DNA of 64,000 nt from Clostridia bacterium (GTDB lineage: Bacteria; Bacillota; Clostridia; Christensenellales; Borkfalkiaceae). Below, piece after piece: positions 49,778 to 58,131 of the stretch. The notes under the pieces were generated by a model. That model saw only the letters and a program-made list of their open reading frames with translations. It did no database searches and had not been told where the DNA came from. The DNA lies in contig CAAGJM010000027.1 of the NCBI GenBank assembly GCA_900770185.1, forward strand, positions 1 to 64,000, in the 5' to 3' direction. The translations under genes and the position numbers were made by a program. Numbering within the stretch: the stretch's first letter is position 1; each line of letters opens with the position of its first letter.

Positions 49778-51031
49778 TTACTTGCGATTGTTTTCGGTTT
49801 GCTCGGGCAAGTTTTGCTTGACAACGCCGTTTTCGCTCGGCTCTGCGCCCGAAAGTTTTTTATCTTTATAAACTATCCCTTTCATAACGCTTTTTTTACC
49901 GTACTTTTCGTTTATCGCGTTGACGGCAAGTTGAAGAGAGAGTTTTTTGCGATATTCTTTATCGTAAACGGTAAGTTGTTCGTAAGATTTTTCGGTAAAC
50001 CCGCTCACGGTTAAGCCGAGCGTGCGGATAGGTTTTTTAAAATCGTAAGAATTTTCCAGCAATTTTTCCGCCGCCGCGCAAAAATCGTCCGCCAAAACCG
50101 TGGGGTACGGAAGCCTTGCGCTGCGGGTTATAGAGTTAAGTTCGTTGTCGCGCACGTAAACGGAAATTCCGCACGCCTTGCCGACGTTATACGATATAAG
50201 CCTGCGCGAAACGCTTGCCGCCAAAACGGAAAACACGAGCTTAGCGTCTTCAATATTAACTAAATCGCGATAAGAGGTTATGCTGTTGCCGACCGATTTT
50301 ATCTCGTCCGACTCGTTATCTTTCATAACGGGCGTATCGTCAAGCCCTTCCGCGTAAATTTTAAGCGTTGCGCCCCATTTACCGAACTTGTCCGTCAAAA
50401 ATTTTTCGTCGACCGCCGCTAAATCGCCAATCGAAGCGATATTATATTTTTTTAATTTTTCAAGAGTGGATTTACCGACGAACAAAAGGTTTTCAACGGG
50501 AAGCCCCCAAACCTTTTCTTTGAAATTTTCGGGGGAAATCACGGTCACGGCGTCGGGCTTTTTCATATCAGAACCGAGCTTTGCAAAGACCTTGTTGAAG
50601 CTCACCCCGACGGAAACGGTCAACCCCGTTTCGCGCTTGACCGTTTCGCGGATATCGTTCGCGATTTTTTCGCCGCCGCCGAACATTTTAACCGTGCTTG
50701 TGCAATCAAGCCAGCACTCGTCTATCCCGAACGGCTCGATAACGTCGGTATATCGGCGATAAATATTTCTGACTATCTCGGAATATTTTACGTACCTATC
50801 GTGCTTTGCTTCGACAAGTTTTAATTCGGGACATATTTTTAACGCTTCGTGAACGGTCATGCCCGTTTTTACGCCCGCTTTTTTTGCGCTTTCGCTTTTT
50901 GCGAGTATCACGCCGTGGCGCGATTCGATATTTCCCGTCACGCCTAAAAAATCGCCCTTCAACGATGGGTCGATAATCGTTTCTACGCTCGCGTAAAAAT
51001 TATTAAGATCGACGTGCAAAACGGTGCGCAT
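49778..51031 (-). CDS. dinB: DNA polymerase IV
   Basis: A Y-family translesion polymerase. It opens with VLHVDLNNFYASVE (metal-binding Asp and the YASVE motif), has the second acidic site in YSEIVRNIYRRYTDVIEPFG followed by IDECWLDC, and the little-finger domain at the C-terminus. The 417-residue length is typical. No beta-clamp motif was searched. No Shine-Dalgarno site; it starts 17 bases after the TVP38-like gene. Confidence 0.95.
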   Translation of the reverse strand: MRTVLHVDLNNFYASVETIIDPSLKGDFLGVTGNIESRHGVILAKSESAKKAGVKTGMTVHEALKICPELKLVEAKHDRYVKYSEIVRNIYRRYTDVIEPFGIDECWLDCTSTVKMFGGGEKIANDIRETVKRETGLTVSVGVSFNKVFAKLGSDMKKPDAVTVISPENFKEKVWGLPVENLLFVGKSTLEKLKKYNIASIGDLAAVDEKFLTDKFGKWGATLKIYAEGLDDTPVMKDNESDEIKSVGNSITSYRDLVNIEDAKLVFSVLAASVSRRLISYNVGKACGISVYVRDNELNSITRSARLPYPTVLADDFCAAAEKLLENSYDFKKPIRTLGLTVSGFTEKSYEQLTVYDKEYRKKLSLQLAVNAINEKYGKKSVMKGIVYKDKKLSGAEPSENGVVKQNLPEQTENNRK

Positions 51032-51048
51032 ATTTTGCGGCGCAACGG

Positions 51049-51966
51049 TTATTTTGCGCCCCGCCCCCTTTTAAAAAATTTGGTTTTGAAATACTTTTCT
51101 ATCTTGTCGCCGTGCTTATAAATAAGTATAGTCAGCGCGACGGTTATAGCTATAATCAGCACCCATAGCATCAGCCCCCACCAGGTGTTGAACGGTATTA
51201 AACTGCCGCTTAAAGAGTACGCCGTAAGCACCGTCGATATTAAGCGCGTAACGGTTATCATAATTAAAAAATACCCGGAACTCATCGATGAAATTCCCGC
51301 AACGAAGCATAAGACGTCGTCGGGGAAAAAGGGAAACAAAAACATAAAAGTCAAAACTATTTTATCTTTTCCCCGAACGGCTTTAAGCCACTTTTTAAGC
51401 GTTTCTTCTCCGACCAGCCATTTTACGACTTTATACCCTAAAACTTTGCCTATAAAAAACGCCGCTATCGAGCCCGACATTATACCTATAAACGCAAATA
51501 TAAAGGTCTTGAATTCGCCGAAAAGCGCGACCCCCGCACCGATAGAAACTATCCCCGGTATAGGCAGAATAACGACTTGCAAAAAGTTTAACGCGATATA
51601 TATTACAGCCGCCATATACCCGAAAGACGAAACGTAGTTGCGAAGGTCTTCAATCGAGTCGATTTTATCCATTATACCCGATATTTTAAGTATATACAAA
51701 ACAGAAAACGCAAGGGCGAACGTCGACAAAATTATAACGCTTAACTTAAAAATAAACTTGTTGTCGTTCACCGAAAAAACTATCGCAAAAACCGCGGTTA
51801 TAAGCGCAAGCGCGGTTATAAGCGCGGTAAATAGCGTTTTATGCTTCGCTAAAAAACCGCTGTTTAATTCTTTAAAGTAAAGCGTCGCAAACAGCACCGT
51901 TACGGCAGATAAAAGCGTTGCGGCTATTAAACTAAGCGCGGTTTTAAGCGCGGTTTTTACTTTCAT
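51049..51966 (-). CDS. TVP38/TMEM64-family membrane protein
   Basis: The 305-residue protein has about seven helices and the SNARE-associated (DedA-superfamily) core around PIPGIVSIGAGVALFGEFKT, FFIGKVLGYKVVKWLVG and LFPFFPDDVLCFVAGISSM. DedA/TVP38 proteins move lipids across the bilayer or affect membrane energetics. An N-terminal two-helix extension is present. A weak TATATT lies 7 bases before the ATG and no Shine-Dalgarno site is seen, so this gene may also be leaderless. It forms a unit with dinB. Confidence 0.85.
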   Translation of the reverse strand: MKVKTALKTALSLIAATLLSAVTVLFATLYFKELNSGFLAKHKTLFTALITALALITAVFAIVFSVNDNKFIFKLSVIILSTFALAFSVLYILKISGIMDKIDSIEDLRNYVSSFGYMAAVIYIALNFLQVVILPIPGIVSIGAGVALFGEFKTFIFAFIGIMSGSIAAFFIGKVLGYKVVKWLVGEETLKKWLKAVRGKDKIVLTFMFLFPFFPDDVLCFVAGISSMSSGYFLIMITVTRLISTVLTAYSLSGSLIPFNTWWGLMLWVLIIAITVALTILIYKHGDKIEKYFKTKFFKRGRGAK

Positions 51967-52006
51967 ATTATTTAATATATGAAATTGTTCGATATTTATT
52001 AGTAAA

Positions 52007-52041
52007 TAGCGGTTAAGGGGTTAGCGATTAGCGGATAGCGG
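52007..52041. repeat. TAGCG-rich repeat, copy 2
   Basis: TAGCGGTTAAGGGGTTAGCG and the following bases to 52041 carry TAGCGGTTAGCG-type units that are the reverse complement of those at 48040-48082. Confidence 0.5.
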
Positions 52042-52076
52042 CAAACTTCATTTGCTTTTAGTAAGCACGCCGTTTT

Positions 52077-53072
52077 TTAAAAAGTTTCTTTATACCCGTT
52101 AGAGTACGTGAAGGTATAACTACCATCCGCTGCTTCAACCGTGATATAAGACTTTTTGCCGTTAAATTCCGCCTTTATTTCAAATTTATCCGAATCGTCT
52201 TTTTTTACTATTTTATATTCGGTTTTACCTTCGGCGGACTTGTTTTCAAGTTCGAATTTAATTTCGGTTTTGCCGTTTTCGGTTTCGATAGAAAGTTCCG
52301 TTTCGCTCACTTTTTTACCATCCGTCACTATTTCGTACTCGTATGACGTTTCGGCTTTATTTCGCTCCGTTTCAGATTCGTACGACACTTTAACGTAGTT
52401 CTTATCGTCTTTTTTAGTAACGAATTCTATCGAATATTCATTTTCGCCGTCTTCGTTTTCGACTTCACGCTTACCGGTAATGTCAAAAACTTCATCGCCG
52501 TAAAGAACCACGCCCGAAAGATAAGTTGATTCTTCAAACTCTTCCGTACCGTCTTCTTCATCGATTTCGGTTTTCGATTCGGTATACAGTTCGTTAAAAT
52601 ATACTTTTACCGAAAAGTCGCCCGCCGTAACGGTCATAATGAAATTGTAATCGGCAAAATCACCGTCAACTTCCTTGTTTTTTTCAACCGTATGCGAAAT
52701 TCCGCTCTCTAAAACCGCATCGAACATCGTTAAACAATTTTTTATATCGGCAACGCTTTCGTCGGAATATTCAACGGGCCTTTCGTTCACGTCGGAACGT
52801 TCAACGGTGCTTTCGTTCACGTCGGTTTTCGTAACGGCATAAACGTCTACGGCGAGCGCCCCGCCCTCTTTACCCTGAGGCGCCGCCACTTCGTTAAGCC
52901 GTGCAAGATAATTTGCGCCGGCAACGGCAGAGAGCGCGTAAACGTCTTTTGACGCAGCCGTTTTGGTTTGCGCTTTTTTGTTTGGCCCCGCGCATGCGAC
53001 GACGCCGAAAGATAATGCCGCGACAAGCACAAGCGAGCCGATAACGGTTAAAAATTTGTTTCTTTTTTTCAT
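52077..53072 (-). CDS. Secreted lipoprotein of unknown function
   Basis: Not recognised. A lipoprotein signal peptide (residues 1-26) ends in a lipobox VVAC (lipidated Cys27). The remaining ~300 residues are acidic and rich in Glu, Lys, Ser and Thr, and appear to be repeated antiparallel beta strands: many short KxEIKFELEN, YEIVTDGKK and FEIKAEFNG-like stretches, a pattern compatible with a beta-meander or LolA-like fold. Its promoter shares a 33-base block with that of the ECF sigma gene at 54310, so it is a probable member of that regulon. Shine-Dalgarno AAGGAG. Confidence 0.72.
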   Translation of the reverse strand: MKKRNKFLTVIGSLVLVAALSFGVVACAGPNKKAQTKTAASKDVYALSAVAGANYLARLNEVAAPQGKEGGALAVDVYAVTKTDVNESTVERSDVNERPVEYSDESVADIKNCLTMFDAVLESGISHTVEKNKEVDGDFADYNFIMTVTAGDFSVKVYFNELYTESKTEIDEEDGTEEFEESTYLSGVVLYGDEVFDITGKREVENEDGENEYSIEFVTKKDDKNYVKVSYESETERNKAETSYEYEIVTDGKKVSETELSIETENGKTEIKFELENKSAEGKTEYKIVKKDDSDKFEIKAEFNGKKSYITVEAADGSYTFTYSNGYKETF

Positions 53073-53128
53073 ATTTTACTCCTTTTGCAAACTGCCTTAA
53101 ATTCGGCGGTTCGCTATTTCGTTTCATC

Positions 53129-53161
53129 TTATATACGATTACAAGAAGTAAAAATTCTCAC
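53129..53161 (-). promoter_or_regulatory. Candidate ECF-sigma promoter of the lipoprotein gene
   Basis: TGAGAA (53155-53160), a 17-base spacer and CGTATA (53132-53137), with GTGAGAATTTTTA upstream. The block is 29/33 identical to 54846-54878, upstream of the sigma gene. CGTATA is the -10 type used by sigma-W-like ECF factors. Confidence 0.7.
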
Positions 53162-53225
53162 TTTTTTAAAAAATAATTTAAAAGTTTTTGCGCAGCCGAT
53201 ATCCCAGCGTAATCAACCGATAAAA

Positions 53226-54323
53226 CTAATCGTCTTCTTTATTGAAAATTTCTTCTTTAACTATCTCTATCAAGTCTTTGAGCGTTTCGCCGAAATTATC
53301 GTCGTCCGCTTCTTCTATATCTTCAAGAGCTTCGGTCAAATCTTCAAACGCGTCGTTTAAATCATCGATAAATTCTTCTATATCGTCGCGCGTTACGCTT
53401 CCGTTTACGTCAAATTCCGCCGCAACCCCGTATTTTTTGCAATATGCGGATATAAGCATTCTGTCGGCGTCAGATAAGTTTACGGCATCGTCCTTTTTAT
53501 AATCTTTTGAAAGGTATTTGCCGAGCGCGCTTAAAAGCGTCTGAATATCAGAAGTTTTGGCGGCGATAAGTTCCTTGACTTTATTTTTAAGTCCGTTAAT
53601 AAGTTCAGACTCTTTAGCTGAAATATCGTTATTTTTATAATAATCTTCAAGTTTATCGAGTTCGTCGTCAGACAAAAACACCGTCGTGACGTCCGCCGAC
53701 AAAACGGAATTTATAACCGACTCGATATGCGACTGTTTTTCTTCGTAAATAATTTTCGTATTTCGCTTAACCGCCGATATTCTGACAACGCCGCCGCCCT
53801 TAATAAGACCGAGCGACTTCATCTCTTCGGTAACGGCGCGGGTTGCATCGTCGGCCGTCATACCGACGAATTTTTTATTATACAAAAGCAATACGCCGTC
53901 TTCGTTAAGCCCGCTTTGTTTTAAAACTTTGTCGTTTTTGTCAACTGAAAACATAATGCTTGGGTTCACGTCTATAACAAGATCGTATTCTTCGGCAGAG
54001 ACGTAAGGAACGTCGCTTTTATTAAAAAATTTTAAGCTAAGCGGTATAGACACGGCTAATACAAGCACGCAAGCCGCAAAAGCGAAAATTGCTTTTTTGC
54101 CGCGCGTAAAGTTACCGTAAAACCCTTTTTTATCGCTTTTATTGCGTTTTATGCCCGTTGATTTATCGGCTGTTTCCGCTAAGCCGCGTTTTTTTGTTGC
54201 GGCGCGACTAGGGTCAACGCAACTCTCTTTTATGCCTTCCCAATCTACCGAAGCGGCGATTTTTTCGGAAAGGTTCGGGATATTTTCATTTATTTCCTGC
54301 GTAAACTTTCTAATTTCTTTCAC
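53226..54323 (-). CDS. RsgI-like trans-membrane anti-sigma factor
   Basis: The 365-residue protein has a ~75-residue cytoplasmic N-terminus, a membrane helix (~78-98) and an extracellular domain that opens with YDLVIDVNPSIMFSVD (~113-128), the RsgI-type pattern. The C-terminus (~320-365) is extremely Asp/Glu-rich. It overlaps the ECF sigma gene by 14 bases, the usual sigma/anti-sigma arrangement, so it should hold that factor inactive until an outside signal arrives. It is homologous along its outer domain to the orphan protein at 5107-6180. The signal is unknown. Confidence 0.82.
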   Translation of the reverse strand: MKEIRKFTQEINENIPNLSEKIAASVDWEGIKESCVDPSRAATKKRGLAETADKSTGIKRNKSDKKGFYGNFTRGKKAIFAFAACVLVLAVSIPLSLKFFNKSDVPYVSAEEYDLVIDVNPSIMFSVDKNDKVLKQSGLNEDGVLLLYNKKFVGMTADDATRAVTEEMKSLGLIKGGGVVRISAVKRNTKIIYEEKQSHIESVINSVLSADVTTVFLSDDELDKLEDYYKNNDISAKESELINGLKNKVKELIAAKTSDIQTLLSALGKYLSKDYKKDDAVNLSDADRMLISAYCKKYGVAAEFDVNGSVTRDDIEEFIDDLNDAFEDLTEALEDIEEADDDNFGETLKDLIEIVKEEIFNKEDD

Positions 54324-54837
54324 CGCTTTTCTCCTTATACATTTTTTTTATTTTATTTATAATAACGTGATACTTTCTGTTGACGGTCGGCACGGGTTTG
54401 TTTAACATTTTTGCCACTTCAACCCGACGAAACCCCATAAATATGGTTTTTTCAAGTATAAAGTACTCTTCTTCGGTCAACTGTTTTTTCAGTCTGTTTA
54501 AAAACGGGAAGTCCGTCTCCGTTTCCGCCGCCGCTAAGTTAAGCGTTTCTATTTCAATCGACGAATCTACTTTGTTGTTCTTTTTTATTGCGTCGAGAGC
54601 CTTGTTTTTTGCGATTTCTATAAGATAAGGTAAAGGGTTACCGTCGACTTTATTAAGATTTGTCAAAAAAGACACGTAAGCGTCCTGCATAACGTCTTCG
54701 ATAAAATATTTATCCGTACTTAAAGACCGTACGGTAAAGTATACGGACTTTTTAGTGAGTTCGTAAAACTCGTCAAAATATTCCCGCCGACCCTTTTTAA
54801 GTTTTTCGATAAGCGTTTTAAGCCTTAACTCACCCAT
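54310..54837 (-). CDS. ECF-type sigma factor
   Basis: The 175-residue protein has region 2 (YFIEDVMQDAYVSFLTNLNK) and region 4 with the helix-turn-helix RRVEVAKMLNKPVPTVNRKY. Length and lack of region 3 mark it as a group IV (ECF) factor. It overlaps its anti-sigma gene, and its own promoter matches that of the lipoprotein at 52077, so it probably activates itself. The -10 box lies 11 bases before the ATG, so the leader is only a few bases. Confidence 0.92.
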   Translation of the reverse strand: MGELRLKTLIEKLKKGRREYFDEFYELTKKSVYFTVRSLSTDKYFIEDVMQDAYVSFLTNLNKVDGNPLPYLIEIAKNKALDAIKKNNKVDSSIEIETLNLAAAETETDFPFLNRLKKQLTEEEYFILEKTIFMGFRRVEVAKMLNKPVPTVNRKYHVIINKIKKMYKEKSGERN

Positions 54838-54845
54838 AGTTCACT

Positions 54846-54878
54846 TTATATACGATTTTAAGAGATAAAAATTCTCAC
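54846..54878 (-). promoter_or_regulatory. Candidate autoregulated ECF-sigma promoter
   Basis: TGAGAA (54872-54877), a 17-base spacer and CGTATA (54849-54854). The block is 29/33 identical to 53129-53161. Confidence 0.7.
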
Positions 54879-54893
54879 TTAATTAAAAAAAAA

Positions 54894-55331
54894 TTACAGT
54901 TTTGCGATTTCGGCGCGGGCGAGCGCGTCGCAACGGTTGTTGTATTCGTTATCGGCGTGACCCTTAACCTTTATAAATTCTACTTCGTGCTTGTTTTTAA
55001 GTTCAACGAGTTTTTCCCATAAATCTTGATTTTTTACGGGCTTTTTATCGGCAAGCCGCCACCCCGAACTTATCCAGCCGTAAATATACCCGCTTAAAAA
55101 CGGGTTTAAAGAATAAGCCGAATCGCTGTAAAGTTTAACGGCGCACTTTTGTTTGAGCGCGTTAAGACCGTTTATAATGGCGGTAAGCTCCATGCGGTTG
55201 TTGGTCGTATCCGCTTCCCCGCCCGATATTATTTTTTCTTTGCCGTTATACATAAGAATAGCCGCCCAGCCGCCTTTACCGGGGTTGCCGGAACACGCGC
55301 CGTCGGTGTAAATTTCAACGCACTTCAACAT
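54894..55331 (-). CDS. rnhA: Ribonuclease HI
   Basis: Degrades RNA in RNA-DNA hybrids. Catalytic residues: Asp in IYTDGACSGNPG, Glu in NNRMELTAII, Asp in LYSDSAYS and the late Asp/His in VKGHADNEYNNRCD. The 145-residue length is standard. Shine-Dalgarno AAGGCGG. Confidence 0.97.
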   Translation of the reverse strand: MLKCVEIYTDGACSGNPGKGGWAAILMYNGKEKIISGGEADTTNNRMELTAIINGLNALKQKCAVKLYSDSAYSLNPFLSGYIYGWISSGWRLADKKPVKNQDLWEKLVELKNKHEVEFIKVKGHADNEYNNRCDALARAEIAKL

Positions 55332-55359
55332 ATTTGCCGCCTTTTCGTTTTGTTTAAGT

Positions 55360-55388
55360 ATTTTACCATATCGCGTTATTTATTGCAA
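55360..55388 (-). promoter_or_regulatory. Sigma-A promoter of rnhA
   Basis: TTGCAA (55383-55388), a 17-base spacer ending in TGG and TAAAAT (55360-55365). Confidence 0.75.
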
Positions 55389-55416
55389 GTTTTTTACGTT
55401 TTTATCCGCCGCCCGC

Positions 55417-55493
55417 TTCCGGTATTACGGTACGAAAGAGACAAAAACAATAAACTTTCGGTGTTACGGTACGTATGAGACAAAAAGAATAAA
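55417..55493. repeat. Two tandem 38-bp repeats
   Basis: Units at 55417-55454 and 55456-55493 share TTACGGTACG and GAGACAAAAA blocks and differ at about five positions. They fill the gap between rnhA and the HPt operon terminator. Function unknown. Confidence 0.75.
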
Positions 55494-55565
55494 AAAAGAT
55501 AGCGAACGGATTTATTACGATAAAGTTTGCGCAAGCAAAAACTTTAATGAAAATCCGTCGCTATC
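55491..55565 (-). terminator. Long-stem terminator of the HPt operon
   Basis: A large hairpin: GATAGCGAACGGATT pairs with AATCCGTCGCTATC (one bulge), and an inner TAAAGTTT pairs with AAACTTTA. On the minus strand it is followed by TTTTTTTATT. Its size is unusual for a plain terminator. Confidence 0.72.
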
Positions 55566-55633
55566 ATAAGTGCTTTAATAAAAACTACGCCTTCGTCAAT
55601 CGGTTACAAAAGGAAACAACATAAAAAAGAAGT

Positions 55634-55993
55634 TTAATTACACTTATTTTTTGCGGCGTTTATCGCACCGATAACTTTATCGTATGCCGCTTTGACCTTT
55701 ATAAACGCCTCGTCCGCGCCCATAAAACTTCCTCCGCGCAAAATTTCCGTAAGAAACGAAGCGGCGGCGGCAAGCGCGGAAAAACCGAGGTTCGACGCAA
55801 CGCCTTTTAACGTGTGCGCCGCCCGGAACGCGCTTGAAACGTCTTGTTTTTTTACTGCGGCGGCAAGCGCGGAAAACGTTCCGTCTTCCGCGAATTTTTC
55901 TACAATAATGCCGATGAACTCTTCGCTCGCGAGCCGCCTTTTTACAGGCTCGAAATCTTCGCCGGCAATTTCGTATATATCACGGGTATTCAT
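55634..55993 (-). CDS. HPt-domain phosphotransfer protein
   Basis: The 119-residue protein is a single HPt four-helix bundle. The phosphoryl-accepting His60 is in AAHTLKGVASNLGF. It relays phosphate between the receiver of a hybrid kinase and a final response regulator. Its ATG overlaps the hybrid kinase stop codon by four bases, so it is the cognate partner. The final target could be the receiver inside the GGDEF/HD-GYP protein two genes upstream. Confidence 0.92.
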   Translation of the reverse strand: MNTRDIYEIAGEDFEPVKRRLASEEFIGIIVEKFAEDGTFSALAAAVKKQDVSSAFRAAHTLKGVASNLGFSALAAAASFLTEILRGGSFMGADEAFIKVKAAYDKVIGAINAAKNKCN

Positions 55994-58131
55994 AATCCGT
56001 CACAAACGCCTCCTTCGTCTTTTTTTATTAAATAAATTATGGTTTTAACAAGTTTTTTGGCGTCTAACGGCTTTGTGACGCACCCGCTCATACCCGCTTC
56101 TTTTATTCGTTCTTCGTCGTCGTAGAAGGCGTTTGCGGTCATTGCAATAATAGGAACCGAAGCGGCGTCCTCCCGACCCGAAAGCCTTATTTCACGCGCG
56201 GCTTCCAGACCGTCTTTTACGGGCATCACAACGTCCATAAGCACCGCGTCGAAAAATCCGGGGGCTTTTGCAAGGAATTTGTTTACCCCTTCCTCTCCGT
56301 TTCTTGCGGTAACGACGTCGGCGCCCGCGGTTTTAAGCATAAATTCCGCGATTTCAAGATTAAGGTCGTTATCCTCTACGACGAGAACGTTATATCCGAC
56401 AAGCGGCTCTTTGCTATCTTCTTCGGTCGAAACGGGGGCAACCGTTGCAAGGCAAAACGGTAATTTTACGACAAAAGTCGTGCCGACGCCCTTTTGAGAT
56501 TCCACGTCAATCGTTCCGCCCATTTTTTCAACCGCTTTTTTGACTATAGCAAGCCCCAAGCCCGTTCCGCCCGTGCGGTTTCCCGTCCCCGTGACTTCCT
56601 GCTCGAACGGCTCGAACATTCTCTTTTTAAATTCTTCGCTCATTCCAATGCCGTTATCCGCGCACGTAATCTCAAAAAACGCTTTCGTTCCGTCGCAAGC
56701 GGTTTCGCGCAAGGTAAATTTAACGTTGCCGTTAGGTTTGTTATAATTTATCGCGTTCACTATAAGGTTGGCGCATATCCGCTTTAACAGCACCGCCGCA
56801 CCGTACAACTCGTCGTGAACGACTTCCGCCTCTTCAATAAAAAGATTCACGCCGCGTTCGCTCGCCAGAAAATTAGTCACCGAATTAACGTCGGCAACAA
56901 CCTCTTTTATCGAGAAAACCTCGTCTTTCCACGGCACTTGCCGCGAGTCCAACTTCGTCATATCCAGAACGTCGTTCACAAGTTCTAAAAGATAGCCGGA
57001 AGCCTTCCATATCTTATCCCTGCATTCTTTCTGCTTTTCGGGGTCGTCAGCGTAGTATTCGCCTATCTTAATCATTCCGCGGATACCGTTTATCGGCGTT
57101 CTCACGTCGTGACTCATTCTTCTTAAAAAGTCCGTTTTAGCCTCGTTTGCACGGATAGCTTCGCTTGCAAGCTTATCAAGCTTAGCACGATACTCCGCTT
57201 CGCTTTTTTCGCGCTCGGCTTTTTTAATTCTTACGAATCTGTAACGCACGGCAGCCATAACGACGATAAACGCTACGTAAAACAATACCGAATACGCAAG
57301 CAACAAAGTCCTGTTTGCAAACACTTCGTTTCGGGGTATGAAAACGTATATAAAATATCCCTTACACTTGTCGCGCACGCCGTAAAAATCGCCTGTTTGT
57401 TCTATCATGCCGCGGGAATCCGAAAGCCTCATTTTTTGCACAACGGGACAGTTTTCCGCAAGCAGACCTTCGTACTCTTTATCGTTGGAAGCCAAAACGG
57501 TCGTTCCGTCGGTAACGACTACCTTGCCGTTTTTTTGAAATTTAAAACCATCCAGCAAGGTTTTTGCCGAAAGCTGCAAACTCGATACGCTGTTTATATC
57601 TCTGCGCGTAAATCCGAGAATAACGCCTTCAACGTCCGTTCTTGCCACAATAGCGTAGTCGTAGTAATACCCCCCGGCATACACGCGTTCGGCATATACC
57701 TTTTCGGCACGTTCGGCGGCGGCAAAAATCTTTATTTCGTTTTCCCAAGTTTCCGTCCCTTCGTTTTCAGGCAGATATCCGCCGTAACCGTCGTCTTCCT
57801 TTGACCACGTTATAATACCGCTAAGTCGTTTCTTTTCAACAATCTCTTTGAAATATTCTTCCGTTCTTCCCCGCGCAACGAGGTCTTCCCTTATTTCTAT
57901 CGTTTTATCCGCAACGGCAACAAGGTCGTCGGTAGCGGTTTCGGCAACTATTTCGCCGTACCGAATAATCTGCGTTTTAACGTATCCCGAAATACCTTTT
58001 AAGGTTTTTTCGGCTGTTCTTGTGTCGCCGATCGAAGTAAACACGAATATCAACACGCATATAATCGCGCCGAACGTCGCTATTATAAGGCATACCTTGT
58101 TCGGTGAAAAAGTTCTTTTTGTTTCGTTCAT
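55990..58131 (-). CDS. Hybrid sensor histidine kinase
   Basis: The 713-residue membrane protein has TM1 (~13-33), an extracellular ~240-residue sensor (~34-272, Cache-like), TM2 (~276-296), a coiled-coil signalling helix, HisKA with His341 in RRMSHDVRTPING, HATPase_c with N-box NLIVNAINYN and TGGTGLGLAIVKKAVEK, and a C-terminal receiver with Asp633 (AVLMDVVMP). Phosphate should pass His341 to Asp633 to His60 of the HPt protein. Its start overlaps the SBP gene stop by four bases (ATGA), so the lipoprotein may be a ligand-presenting co-sensor. Confidence 0.93.
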   Translation of the reverse strand: MNETKRTFSPNKVCLIIATFGAIICVLIFVFTSIGDTRTAEKTLKGISGYVKTQIIRYGEIVAETATDDLVAVADKTIEIREDLVARGRTEEYFKEIVEKKRLSGIITWSKEDDGYGGYLPENEGTETWENEIKIFAAAERAEKVYAERVYAGGYYYDYAIVARTDVEGVILGFTRRDINSVSSLQLSAKTLLDGFKFQKNGKVVVTDGTTVLASNDKEYEGLLAENCPVVQKMRLSDSRGMIEQTGDFYGVRDKCKGYFIYVFIPRNEVFANRTLLLAYSVLFYVAFIVVMAAVRYRFVRIKKAEREKSEAEYRAKLDKLASEAIRANEAKTDFLRRMSHDVRTPINGIRGMIKIGEYYADDPEKQKECRDKIWKASGYLLELVNDVLDMTKLDSRQVPWKDEVFSIKEVVADVNSVTNFLASERGVNLFIEEAEVVHDELYGAAVLLKRICANLIVNAINYNKPNGNVKFTLRETACDGTKAFFEITCADNGIGMSEEFKKRMFEPFEQEVTGTGNRTGGTGLGLAIVKKAVEKMGGTIDVESQKGVGTTFVVKLPFCLATVAPVSTEEDSKEPLVGYNVLVVEDNDLNLEIAEFMLKTAGADVVTARNGEEGVNKFLAKAPGFFDAVLMDVVMPVKDGLEAAREIRLSGREDAASVPIIAMTANAFYDDEERIKEAGMSGCVTKPLDAKKLVKTIIYLIKKDEGGVCDGL

